A DNA stretch of 27,002 bases, taken from NCBI GenBank assembly GCA_004557195.1, contig SFER01000003.1, positions 1 to 27,002 of the forward strand, in the 5' to 3' direction. The stretch is from Bacteroidales bacterium (GTDB lineage: Bacteria; Bacteroidota; Bacteroidia; Bacteroidales; Muribaculaceae). Made by a program: the position numbers and the translations under genes. The notes under the pieces are model-generated. The model was not told where the DNA came from and did not search any database. It worked only from the letters and a program-made list of their open reading frames with translations. Position 1 is the stretch's first letter. Each line of letters opens with the position of its first letter. Below are positions 1 to 6,771 of this stretch, piece by piece.

Positions 1-209
1 TTGACACCGCCGCCGCGCGCATCTACAGCGCCAACGGCAACATCATCATCGCCGCCACAGAGGATGGCGTAGCCGCAGTATATGACTTCACCGGCCGCCT
101 CATCAAGAGCGTGCCCGTCGCATCCGGCGACAGCACCGCAGTGCCCGTAACCCCCGGCTATTACATAGTAAGAACCGGAACAAAAATCCAATCAGTAGTA
201 GTGAAGTAA
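1..209 (+). CDS. C-terminal fragment of a secreted protein with T9SS-like sorting tail
   Basis: This is the 3' end of a gene that begins outside the window. Reading from base 3 gives 68 residues and a TAA stop at 207-209. The tail contains VYDFTGRLIKSV, then a Gly-Tyr-Tyr-Ile-Val-Arg strand, and ends QSVVVK. That pattern (a beta-strand with Y-D-x-x-G-R, a Pro-Gly turn, Y-Y-I-V-R, and a final Val/Lys strand) resembles the C-terminal domains that Bacteroidota use for type IX secretion, or closely related secreted-protein tails. The catalytic or binding part of the protein is not visible, so its function cannot be named. A strong terminator follows 24 nt after the stop, so this gene ends its transcription unit. 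Confidence is high that the reading frame is coding and moderate for the sorting-domain label. Confidence 0.7.
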   Translation, partial: DTAAARIYSANGNIIIAATEDGVAAVYDFTGRLIKSVPVASGDSTAVPVTPGYYIVRTGTKIQSVVVK

Positions 210-233
210 CCGCTTCACTGAGGATGTATCCCG

Positions 234-269
234 GTGCCCTGCCCCCTCGCGGAGCAGGGCACACTTTTT
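234..269 (+). terminator. Rho-independent terminator of the upstream secreted-protein gene
   Basis: A perfect 9-bp stem, GTGCCCTGC (234-242) with GCAGGGCAC (254-262), encloses a loop with a small inner CC/GG pairing. It is followed by ACAC and five T (265-269). It lies just after the TAA at 207-209. Its 3' half and T-tract (254-271) recur with one mismatch at 744-761. Confidence 0.8.
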
Positions 270-271
270 GC
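254..271 (+). repeat. Direct repeat, left copy (terminator tail)
   Basis: The segment from GCA through GGCACACTTTTTGC recurs at 744-761 with one mismatch (G257 versus T747). The last 14 bases are identical. The two copies bracket the inverted-repeat array. Whether they are a target-site duplication or a duplicated terminator tail cannot be decided here. Confidence 0.6.
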
Positions 272-321
272 AATAAATCAGGTAAATACGCTGCACCGGG
301 CTTGGGATGCCATCGCTGCTA

Positions 322-485
322 CTCCGCCATAGTGGAGATGCGGACCAAAGGCGAGGTAATTTCCAACCCCGGTAGGCGGTTGGCGCTGTGCGTAGCCCCG
401 TATTTCGCCGACCGGGGTGTCGGCGACATGCGGGGGCCACAAACGGCGTCCCAAATATGCCACCCCGGAGGTGGTGGCAGGCTGT
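322..485 (+). repeat. Structured repeat, left arm of large inverted repeat
   Basis: The arm pairs imperfectly with 545-712 and is itself a row of hairpins. These are: SL1 322-337 (CTCCGC with GTGGAG, one G-T pair); SL2 363-383 (CCAACC, loop CCGGTAGGC, GGTTGG); SL3 396-435 (an outer 8-bp stem CCCCGTAT with ATGCGGGG including one G-T pair, one mismatch, an inner stem TCGCCGAC with GTCGGCGA, loop CGGGGT); and SL4 460-474 (CCACC, loop CCGGA, GGTGG). Blocks 396-409, 422-435 and 461-476 match the other arm exactly as reverse complements. The G-T pairs fall on the + strand in this arm and on the - strand in the other, which would fit a functional single strand in that orientation. Confidence 0.75.
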
Positions 486-544
486 CATTGCACCACACAA
501 CCATGTGGTACACAAGATGATACACACCGCACCACGGCGGAAGC

Positions 545-712
545 ACAGCCCCGCACCACCTCCGGGGTGCGATTGTGTACAGGAGCGATTTGGCACGCCC
601 CGCATGTCGCCACGACCCCGCGTGGCGAAATACGGGGTTTCGCACGGCTGCCACCGCCTGCCGGGGTGGCGGAAATGCTCGCCTCCGGTCATTGTCTCCG
701 CCGCTGGCGGAG
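545..712 (-). repeat. Structured repeat, right arm of large inverted repeat
   Basis: This is the inverted partner of 322-485, separated from it by a spacer at 486-544. It holds the same hairpins in reverse order: SL3 at 598-637 (inner stem TCGCCACG with CGTGGCGA, loop ACCCCG), SL2 at 650-670 (GCCACC, loop GCCTGCCGG, GGTGGC) and SL1 at 696-712 (CTCCGCC, loop GCT, GGCGGAG). The SL2 and SL3 stems differ in sequence from the left arm, but both sides of each stem have changed together so pairing is kept. SL3 is 40 nt in both arms. ACAGGAGCG followed by TTTGGCACGC (579-598) also occurs, with small changes, in the intergenic region at the right end of the window. Confidence 0.75.
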
Positions 713-743
713 ATGCGGACGCTGCGCGTGCGGGTAACGTGGT

Positions 744-761
744 GCATGGCACACTTTTTGC
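744..761 (+). repeat. Direct repeat, right copy
   Basis: This is the second copy of the 254-271 sequence, with one mismatch and 14 identical bases at the 3' side (748-761). It lies 31 nt beyond the right arm of the inverted repeat and does not form the strong hairpin seen at the first copy. Confidence 0.6.
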
Positions 762-797
762 CTTGTGGAGGGTGGAGTGCGCAAATAGTGGAGGATT

Positions 798-831
798 TTT
801 GCGCTTGGGATAAAAAAAATGTGTAATTTTG
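798..831 (+). promoter_or_regulatory. Candidate leuS promoter (Bacteroidota -7 box TAATTTTG)
   Basis: TAATTTTG at 824-831 matches the Bacteroidota TAnnTTTG -7 element and lies 56 nt before the leuS ATG. The best upstream TTTG (798-801) is 22 nt away, wider than the usual 19-20 nt spacing, so the -33 part is weak. Confidence 0.45.
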
Positions 832-887
832 CAGATAATTGCGTAAAAGCGCCTATATCTGAAAATAATACAACTCATTCATATAAT

Positions 888-3662
888 ATGGAATACAATT
901 TTAGAGAAATTGAAAAGCGTTGGCAGGAGTTTTGGAAAGAGAACAAAATTTATAAGACCGACGTTGACAAAAACCGTCCCAAATTTTATGTACTCGACAT
1001 GTTCCCCTATCCCTCCGGCGCAGGGTTGCATGTGGGACACCCCCTTGGCTATATAGCATCAGATATCTATTCACGATACAAACGCCTCCAGGGCTTCAAT
1101 GTGCTGCACCCCATGGGCTACGACTCATTCGGGCTTCCCGCAGAGCAGTATGCCATCCAAACCGGTCAGCATCCCGAGGTAACCACCATCACCAATATCA
1201 ACCGCTACCGCGAGCAGCTCGACAAAATCGGGTTCTGCTACGACTGGGACCGCGAGATTCGCACCTGCGACCCCGGTTATTACAAGTGGACCCAGTGGGC
1301 GTTCATGAAGATGTTTGGCTGCTATTTCAATACCGATGCCGACAAAGCGATGCCCATCGAAGGGCTTATCGAGTATTTCGAGAGCAATGGTAATGAAAAT
1401 GTGCCCGCAGTGAACAACGACGACAGCGTTTTCACCGCCGAGGAGTGGAAAGCAATGTCGCAGAAAGAGAAAAACGACGTGCTCATGAAATACCGTATCG
1501 CTTACCTTGGCGACACAATGGTGAACTGGTGCCCTAAACTCGGCACAGTGCTCGCTAATGACGAGGTGAGCGAAGGTCTCTCGGTGCGCGGCGGCTATCC
1601 AGTGGAGCAGAAAGTGATGCGCCAGTGGTGCTTGCGCGTGTCGGCTTATGCCGGACGCCTCCTCAAAGGGCTTGACACCATCGACTGGACCGAATCGCTC
1701 AAGGAAACCCAGCGCAACTGGATTGGCTACAGCGAAGGCGCCGAAATGAATTTTGACATCGCCGACAGCGATAAGCATATCACCATCTTCACCACCCGTG
1801 CCGACACCATTTTCGGTGTAACATTCATGGTGCTCGCTCCCGAGAGCGAATATGTTGCAGAGCTCACCACCCCCGACATGCGTGCGGCAGTAGAGGAGTA
1901 TCTCGATGTAACCAAGCACAAAACCGAGCGCGAGCGCATGATAGATAAGAAAGTGTCGGGCGTATTCTCGGGCAGTTATGCCATCAACCCCATCACCGGG
2001 AAAAAGATACCGGTGTATATCAGCGACTATGTGCTTGCCGGCTATGGCACAGGTGCGATTATGGCCGTTCCGGCTCACGACAGCCGCGACTATGCGTTTG
2101 CCAAGCATTTCGACCTCCCCATCGTGCCGCTCATCGAGGGCTGCGATGTGAGTGAGGAGAGTTTTGATGCCAAAGACGGCATTATGATGAATTCTTCCAA
2201 CGAACGCCTGCAACTCGACGGCCTCACCGTGAAAGAGGCTATCGCCAAGACCAAAGTGTTTATCGAAGAGGCAAAAATCGGTAAGGTGAAGGTGAACTAC
2301 CGCTTGCGCGACGCCATCTTCAGCCGTCAAAGATATTGGGGCGAACCGTTCCCCGTGTATTACGATGAGAACAACCAGCCACAACTCGTCGATTTCGACT
2401 CACTCCCCATTGTGCTCCCCGAAATCGAGTCATATAAGCCCACCGAAACCGGCGAGCCTCCACTCGGTCGCGCCAAAAATTGGGTATATACCAACGGGCG
2501 TCCGCTCGAATTGTGCACAATGCCCGGCTTTGCAGGCTCGTCGGCATATTATCTCCGCTATATGGACCCCCACAACGACCAAGCACTTGTGTCGAAAGAA
2601 TGTGATGAATATTGGCGCAACGTCGATCTCTATGTGGGCGGAACCGAGCATGCGACAGGCCACTTGATTTACAGCCGTTTCTGGAACAAATTCCTCTACG
2701 ACCTCGGATATGTGTGCGAAGACGAGCCGTTCAAGAAATTGGTAAACCAGGGTATGATTCAAGGGCAGAGCAGTTTTGCCTATCGTATCAAAGACACCAA
2801 CACATTTGTGTCGTTCGGGCTCAAAGACCAATATGAAACATCGCCTATCCATGTGGATATCAGCATAGTGCGCAACGATGTGCTTGACACCGAGAAATTC
2901 AAGGCATGGCGTCCCGACCTCGCCGACGCCGAGTTTATCCTCGAAGATGGCAAATACATCTGCGGTCGCGCAGTGGAGAAGATGAGTAAATCGATGTATA
3001 ATGTGGTAAATCCCGATAATATTGTGGAAGAATACGGCGCCGACACCCTTCGCCTCTACGAAATGTTCCTTGGACCGCTCGAGCAAAGCAAGCCGTGGGA
3101 CACCAAGGGAATTGACGGCGTGTTCCGCTTCCTCAAGAAATTCTGGGCACTCTTCTACAAGGGGGACAACCTCGCAGTAACCGACGACGCACCCAATGCC
3201 GACGAACTCAAGTCGCTGCACAAACTCATAAAGAAAGTAACATGGGATATCGAGCATTTCTCCTACAACACCTCGATATCGGCATTTATGATTTGCGTGA
3301 ACGAACTCACAGCGATGAAGTGTTCCAAGAAGGCGATTTTGAGCGACATAGTAGTGCTCATAGCGCCGTTTGCGCCCCACGTAGCCGAGGAATTGTGGCA
3401 CCTGCTTGGCAACGACAGCACCGTGTGCGACGCCAAGTGGCCTGTACACAACGAGGAATACCTCAAGGAATCGACAGTGGTGTATGCCGTTTCGTTCAAC
3501 GGCAAGCCGCGCTTCAATATCGAAGTGGCAGCCGACACCGCCAAAGAGGAAATCGAGCGCATAGCCTTGAGCCACGAAGGTGCCGCCAAGTGGATTGATG
3601 GCAAGACAATCAAGAAAGTGATTGTCGTGCCCAACAAACTTGTGAACATCGTAGTGGGCTAA
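888..3662 (+). CDS. leuS: Leucine--tRNA ligase
   Basis: This cytoplasmic class I aminoacyl-tRNA synthetase charges tRNA-Leu with leucine using ATP. The 924-residue product has the class I signature HVGH at residues 48-51 within FPYPSGAGLHVGH, and KMSKS at 698-702. The CP1 editing domain that hydrolyses mischarged tRNA is marked by TTRADTIFG (from residue 302) and by GYGTGAIMAVPAHDSRDYAF. The C-terminal anticodon-binding region includes APFAPHVAEELW. The start at 888 was chosen over an in-frame ATG at 819 because the family's conserved N-terminus (EYNFREIEKRWQEFW) begins there and the -7 box at 824-831 would place the earlier ATG upstream of transcription. Length fits bacterial LeuRS with the longer Bacteroidota inserts. 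No strong Shine-Dalgarno sequence is seen, as is usual in this phylum. rdgB follows after 60 nt. Confidence 0.97.
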   Translation: MEYNFREIEKRWQEFWKENKIYKTDVDKNRPKFYVLDMFPYPSGAGLHVGHPLGYIASDIYSRYKRLQGFNVLHPMGYDSFGLPAEQYAIQTGQHPEVTTITNINRYREQLDKIGFCYDWDREIRTCDPGYYKWTQWAFMKMFGCYFNTDADKAMPIEGLIEYFESNGNENVPAVNNDDSVFTAEEWKAMSQKEKNDVLMKYRIAYLGDTMVNWCPKLGTVLANDEVSEGLSVRGGYPVEQKVMRQWCLRVSAYAGRLLKGLDTIDWTESLKETQRNWIGYSEGAEMNFDIADSDKHITIFTTRADTIFGVTFMVLAPESEYVAELTTPDMRAAVEEYLDVTKHKTERERMIDKKVSGVFSGSYAINPITGKKIPVYISDYVLAGYGTGAIMAVPAHDSRDYAFAKHFDLPIVPLIEGCDVSEESFDAKDGIMMNSSNERLQLDGLTVKEAIAKTKVFIEEAKIGKVKVNYRLRDAIFSRQRYWGEPFPVYYDENNQPQLVDFDSLPIVLPEIESYKPTETGEPPLGRAKNWVYTNGRPLELCTMPGFAGSSAYYLRYMDPHNDQALVSKECDEYWRNVDLYVGGTEHATGHLIYSRFWNKFLYDLGYVCEDEPFKKLVNQGMIQGQSSFAYRIKDTNTFVSFGLKDQYETSPIHVDISIVRNDVLDTEKFKAWRPDLADAEFILEDGKYICGRAVEKMSKSMYNVVNPDNIVEEYGADTLRLYEMFLGPLEQSKPWDTKGIDGVFRFLKKFWALFYKGDNLAVTDDAPNADELKSLHKLIKKVTWDIEHFSYNTSISAFMICVNELTAMKCSKKAILSDIVVLIAPFAPHVAEELWHLLGNDSTVCDAKWPVHNEEYLKESTVVYAVSFNGKPRFNIEVAADTAKEEIERIALSHEGAAKWIDGKTIKKVIVVPNKLVNIVVG

Positions 3663-3680
3663 TAAGCGAAATAATCATAG

Positions 3681-3702
3681 GGTGGGGCAGATGCGCCCCG
3701 CT
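3681..3702 (+). other. Small hairpin between leuS and rdgB
   Basis: GGGGC (3684-3688) pairs with GCCCC (3695-3699), extended outward by three more pairs of which two are G-T. There is no T-run behind it, so it is a weak terminator or an mRNA-processing or stability hairpin at best. Confidence 0.35.
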
Positions 3703-3722
3703 CTATTCCATTTATAACAGAT

Positions 3723-4307
3723 ATGGTAAAACAATTAGTTTTTGCAACCAACAACAAGCACAAACTACAGGAACTGAGAGAGATTGTAGGCGGTGAGTTT
3801 GAGATACTGAGCCTTGCCGACATCGGTTGTGCCGAAGAGATAGTGGAGGATGGCAACACATTCAAAGACAACGCCCTAATCAAGGCGCGATATATCAAAG
3901 ACCACTATGGCTACGACTGCTTTGCCGACGACAGCGGACTTGAAATCGACGCCCTCGATGGCGCACCGGGTGTGTATTCGGCGCGTTTTGCCGGCAACGA
4001 ATGTGACAGCCGCCGCAACATCGAGAAAGTGCTTATCCTCATGGGCGACTGCATGAACCGCAAGGCGCGGTTTGTAACAGTGTTTGCGCTCATTCTCAAC
4101 AACAAAATCCACTTCTTCGAAGGTGAGGTGCAAGGCACGATACTCAAGGAGTGCCGCGGCGACGACGGCTTCGGCTACGACCCCATATTCCTCCCCGATG
4201 GGAGCACCCTCACATTTGCCGAAATGAGCCATGAAGCGAAAAATTCTATCAGCCATCGCGGAAAAGCGACGGCAAAATTGGTAGAGTTTCTTAAATCTAT
4301 GCTCTGA
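3723..4307 (+). CDS. rdgB: XTP/dITP pyrophosphatase (HAM1/RdgB family)
   Basis: The enzyme removes pyrophosphate from non-canonical purine nucleotides (XTP, dITP, ITP), keeping them out of DNA and RNA. The 194-residue product is a normal full-length member. Family landmarks are FATNNKHK near residues 7-14 (nucleotide binding), DDSGLE at 69-74 with the following DALDGAPGVYSARFAG, GDDGFGYDP at 146-154, and SHRGKA at 177-182. The ATG at 3723 is the only start that keeps the N-terminal beta-strand and TNNKHK motif. It lies 60 nt after leuS with a weak hairpin between them, so cotranscription with leuS is plausible. The stop codon at 4305-4307 lies just before the porZ promoter candidate. Confidence 0.96.
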   Translation: MVKQLVFATNNKHKLQELREIVGGEFEILSLADIGCAEEIVEDGNTFKDNALIKARYIKDHYGYDCFADDSGLEIDALDGAPGVYSARFAGNECDSRRNIEKVLILMGDCMNRKARFVTVFALILNNKIHFFEGEVQGTILKECRGDDGFGYDPIFLPDGSTLTFAEMSHEAKNSISHRGKATAKLVEFLKSML

Positions 4308-4323
4308 TATACAATTATTTTTG

Positions 4324-4331
4324 TAATTTTG
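4324..4331 (+). promoter_or_regulatory. Candidate porZ promoter (-7 box TAATTTTG)
   Basis: TAATTTTG fits the Bacteroidota TAnnTTTG -7 consensus and lies 35 nt upstream of the porZ ATG, 16 nt after the rdgB stop. No TTTG is found at the usual 19-20 nt spacing, so only the -7 half is supported. Confidence 0.45.
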
Positions 4332-4366
4332 CGTTGTAATAAAAATAGATTAAACGATAGAACCAG

Positions 4367-6706
4367 ATGAAAAAGATTCTTCTCACCACACTATTCTCGA
4401 TGTTTGCCCTTGTAGCCATGTCGCAAGCTGTAGGGGACTGGATTTTACATCCTGTTTTTGGCTCCAACGCCAAAATCGTCGATACCAAGGACAATGTATA
4501 TTACCTGTCGGGATATAATGTCTATTGCTACGACAAGGTAAATGACGAAACCATAAGTTTCAGCCGCAAAAACAATCTGTCGGACACCAAAGCCGAGAAG
4601 ATTTTCTATGATTTCAACAATCGCAACCTCGTAATTGTCTATTCCAATAGCAATATCGACATCATGGACCGAAACGGCAAGGTGTTTAACATCCCCGAGC
4701 TCAAAGATGCCGTGCTTTCCTATTCCAAGACAATCAACTATATCTCGTTTGTCGGTGATGAAATGTATTTAGCCACCGATTTCGGATATATGGTTGTGAA
4801 TACCCGGAAATGCGAAATCAAGGAGACACATTTCTATGGCCGCAAAGTGTATGCGGCAACCAAGAGTGGTGGTTTTATCGTGTTATGCTCTACCGATGGC
4901 ATCTATACATCGCCTGTCGACGCCAACCACTTCGACTTCTCCTCGTTTACCAATGTAAATGCGGGACAAGTGTCGAAAGTGGCATATTATATCAACGACA
5001 GCCGCTTCTTGGTGGACACCGGATGGATAATGGTGGCAAAAGTGAACAGCAATGGCACAATCGGCTACACCACAGTGGCTAAGAAATCGGCTCGCTCGAT
5101 ACAAAGCAGAAGCGACGGCTCGCTAATCATCAATTCCAACGACGGAAACTTCTATAGTGTGGCTCAAGACGGCACAATTGCGACAGTTGCCGCAGTGCCC
5201 GCCGAATACGCTTCTTCAGCCCTCACCTCCTATGGCGACAACACTTATTGGGGCATCGACAGCAAGGGAGTGTGCTCGGTGAAAATCGATGAGAGCGGCA
5301 ATGTAACCCTCTTGCAAGACTATGCGCGCCCCAACGCCTCAACGGTGTGGTATCCGCAGTATTTGGTGTATAACAACGCCCTCAAGCAGTTGCTCGTGTG
5401 CAATGTGGGTAGTCTCGTGTATAAGGAATCTTATGACGACCTCGCTGCTATGAGCACCTACGACGGCAGTTTCTGGAAAGACGCCAATGTCTATGACAAT
5501 GTGCCCACACCCAACCGAGGCGACGGGCTCCTCCGCTCCCCTTATGCTCCGGAATACGACCCCGAAGACCCCTCGGTGTTCTATGTCGGCACCTGGTATG
5601 AGGGATTGTATCGCATCAAAGACGGTGTCATCACCCACAACTATTACTATGGCAATGCTCCATTCTATAAATATGTCAACTGGAACTGCCTCGTTCCTTG
5701 CGTGAAATTCGACAAAGACAACAACCTTTGGGCTATCAACTCATTCAACAACGAGGAGATTTTTGTGCTTCCACGCGCAAAACAGGGGGTTGACAACACC
5801 ACCGCAGCCGATTGGCAGTCGGTGGCGCTCCCCGGTTTCCGCCCCGAGAAGTCGGCAGCGATGATTTTCACAAAGAAGGGCATCAAAGTGTTCCACGAGG
5901 GAAAATATGGCTCGTCGCTCTTCTTCCTCAACGACAACGGCACCCTCTCGACAAGCGATGATGTTACAAAGTCATACGCCAACCTCATCGACCAAGACGA
6001 GAAAACATATTCATGGAACTATATCCTCACATTTGTTGAAGACTTGAACGGCAAAGTGTGGATGGGAACCACCAACGGTATCGTGGAATTTTCGCCCGAA
6101 AAGGCGTTCTCGAGCAACTTCCGCATCAACCACATCAAGGTGCCCCGCAACGATGGTACCAACTATGCCGACTATCTCCTCGAGAACCAATCGGTGCTCG
6201 CTATCGCAGTGGATGGCGCCAACCGTAAGTGGCTCGGCACCCTCGAATCGGGACTCTATCTCGTGAGCGAGGATGGTAGCGAAATCATCGAGCATTTCAC
6301 CACCGAAAACAGCTATCTCCCATCGAATCAAGTGATTTCGGTGTGCTGCAACCCCAACAACAACTCGGTGTATGTGGGCACAAATTGCGGCATGGTGGAA
6401 TTCCTCAGCAACGCATATCCCGCATCCGACTCATATAGCAACGTGTATGCCTATCCCAATCCGGTGCGCCCCGATTTCACAGGATACATCACAGTGCGCG
6501 GTCTCATGGACAATTCGCTCGTGAAAATTGCCGACGCAGCCGGCAATGTAATCTACTCGGGAATGTCGGTGGGCGGCATGTTCACCTGGGACGGCAACAA
6601 GAGCGACGGCTCGCGTGTCGATACCGGAGTTTACTACGTTCTCGCATCGCAAAACGGCAGCGACAAGTCGAGCGGTGCTGTAACCAAGATTATGGTGATT
6701 AACTAA
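4367..6706 (+). CDS. porZ: PorZ-like type IX secretion protein (beta-propeller plus C-terminal domain)
   Basis: In Porphyromonas, PorZ is a surface-exposed part of the T9SS attachment complex, built from two beta-propellers and a T9SS-type C-terminal domain, and is needed for processing and anchoring of cargo. This 779-residue product has that architecture. It has an N-terminal signal peptide (MKK, then a hydrophobic core to about residue 18), followed by VGDWILHPVFG. Many propeller-like strands follow, for example KVWMGTTNGIVEFSPE and NRKWLGTLESGLYLV. The final ~89 residues start at YAYPNP (694-699) and contain TWDGNKSDGSRVDTGVYYV, typical of T9SS tails. Its length is close to what I recall for the Porphyromonas protein. 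The predicted signal cleavage after S19 leaves Gln20 first, a possible substrate for the adjacent glutaminyl cyclase. A generic two-component-regulator propeller protein is the alternative. Confidence 0.75.
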   Translation: MKKILLTTLFSMFALVAMSQAVGDWILHPVFGSNAKIVDTKDNVYYLSGYNVYCYDKVNDETISFSRKNNLSDTKAEKIFYDFNNRNLVIVYSNSNIDIMDRNGKVFNIPELKDAVLSYSKTINYISFVGDEMYLATDFGYMVVNTRKCEIKETHFYGRKVYAATKSGGFIVLCSTDGIYTSPVDANHFDFSSFTNVNAGQVSKVAYYINDSRFLVDTGWIMVAKVNSNGTIGYTTVAKKSARSIQSRSDGSLIINSNDGNFYSVAQDGTIATVAAVPAEYASSALTSYGDNTYWGIDSKGVCSVKIDESGNVTLLQDYARPNASTVWYPQYLVYNNALKQLLVCNVGSLVYKESYDDLAAMSTYDGSFWKDANVYDNVPTPNRGDGLLRSPYAPEYDPEDPSVFYVGTWYEGLYRIKDGVITHNYYYGNAPFYKYVNWNCLVPCVKFDKDNNLWAINSFNNEEIFVLPRAKQGVDNTTAADWQSVALPGFRPEKSAAMIFTKKGIKVFHEGKYGSSLFFLNDNGTLSTSDDVTKSYANLIDQDEKTYSWNYILTFVEDLNGKVWMGTTNGIVEFSPEKAFSSNFRINHIKVPRNDGTNYADYLLENQSVLAIAVDGANRKWLGTLESGLYLVSEDGSEIIEHFTTENSYLPSNQVISVCCNPNNNSVYVGTNCGMVEFLSNAYPASDSYSNVYAYPNPVRPDFTGYITVRGLMDNSLVKIADAAGNVIYSGMSVGGMFTWDGNKSDGSRVDTGVYYVLASQNGSDKSSGAVTKIMVIN

Positions 6707-6741
6707 TCTCAACAAATAGCGGGCTGCATCACGCCGACAGG

Positions 6742-6764
6742 AGGCTGTTGCAGCCTGTGTTTTA
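6742..6764 (+). terminator. Weak hairpin after porZ
   Basis: AGGCTG (6742-6747) and CAGCCT (6751-6756) form a 6-bp stem with loop TTG, followed by GTG and four T. It could partially terminate porZ transcripts or structure the leader of the next gene. It is short and the T-run is poor. Confidence 0.3.
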
Positions 6765-6771
6765 TCCGTTT

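Larger units (their letters stand above)
270..797. other. Gene-free intergenic stretch dominated by a structured inverted repeat
   Basis: No reading frame here has the composition or recognisable content of a real gene. The short open frames on both strands arise because the sequence is GC-rich and palindromic. The space is filled by the two arms of an imperfect inverted repeat (322-485 and 545-712), a hairpin in the spacer (ACCACA 492-497 with TGTGGT 504-509), and the second copy of a direct repeat (744-761). Confidence 0.7.

Noticed and set aside
322..712. Insertion sequence with transposase
   Set aside because: The inverted repeat has only a ~59-nt spacer and no transposase frame, so an autonomous IS is excluded; only a non-autonomous or structural element is possible.
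192..878. Open frames of 60-228 codons on both strands in the region before leuS
   Set aside because: They run through the palindromic repeat arms, are rich in Pro/Arg/Cys/His/Gly, overlap each other in several frames, and show no domain or start context. They reflect GC-rich repeats lacking stops.
819..887. Upstream ATG for leuS
   Set aside because: The extra 23 residues are not part of the LeuRS family start, and the -7 box at 824-831 would place this ATG before the transcription start.
1125..2384. 419-codon open frame antisense to leuS
   Set aside because: leuS is certain on the + strand. The antisense frame is a codon-bias shadow with His/Val/Gly-rich composition and no recognisable domain. 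The same applies to 2430-3575 on the - strand.
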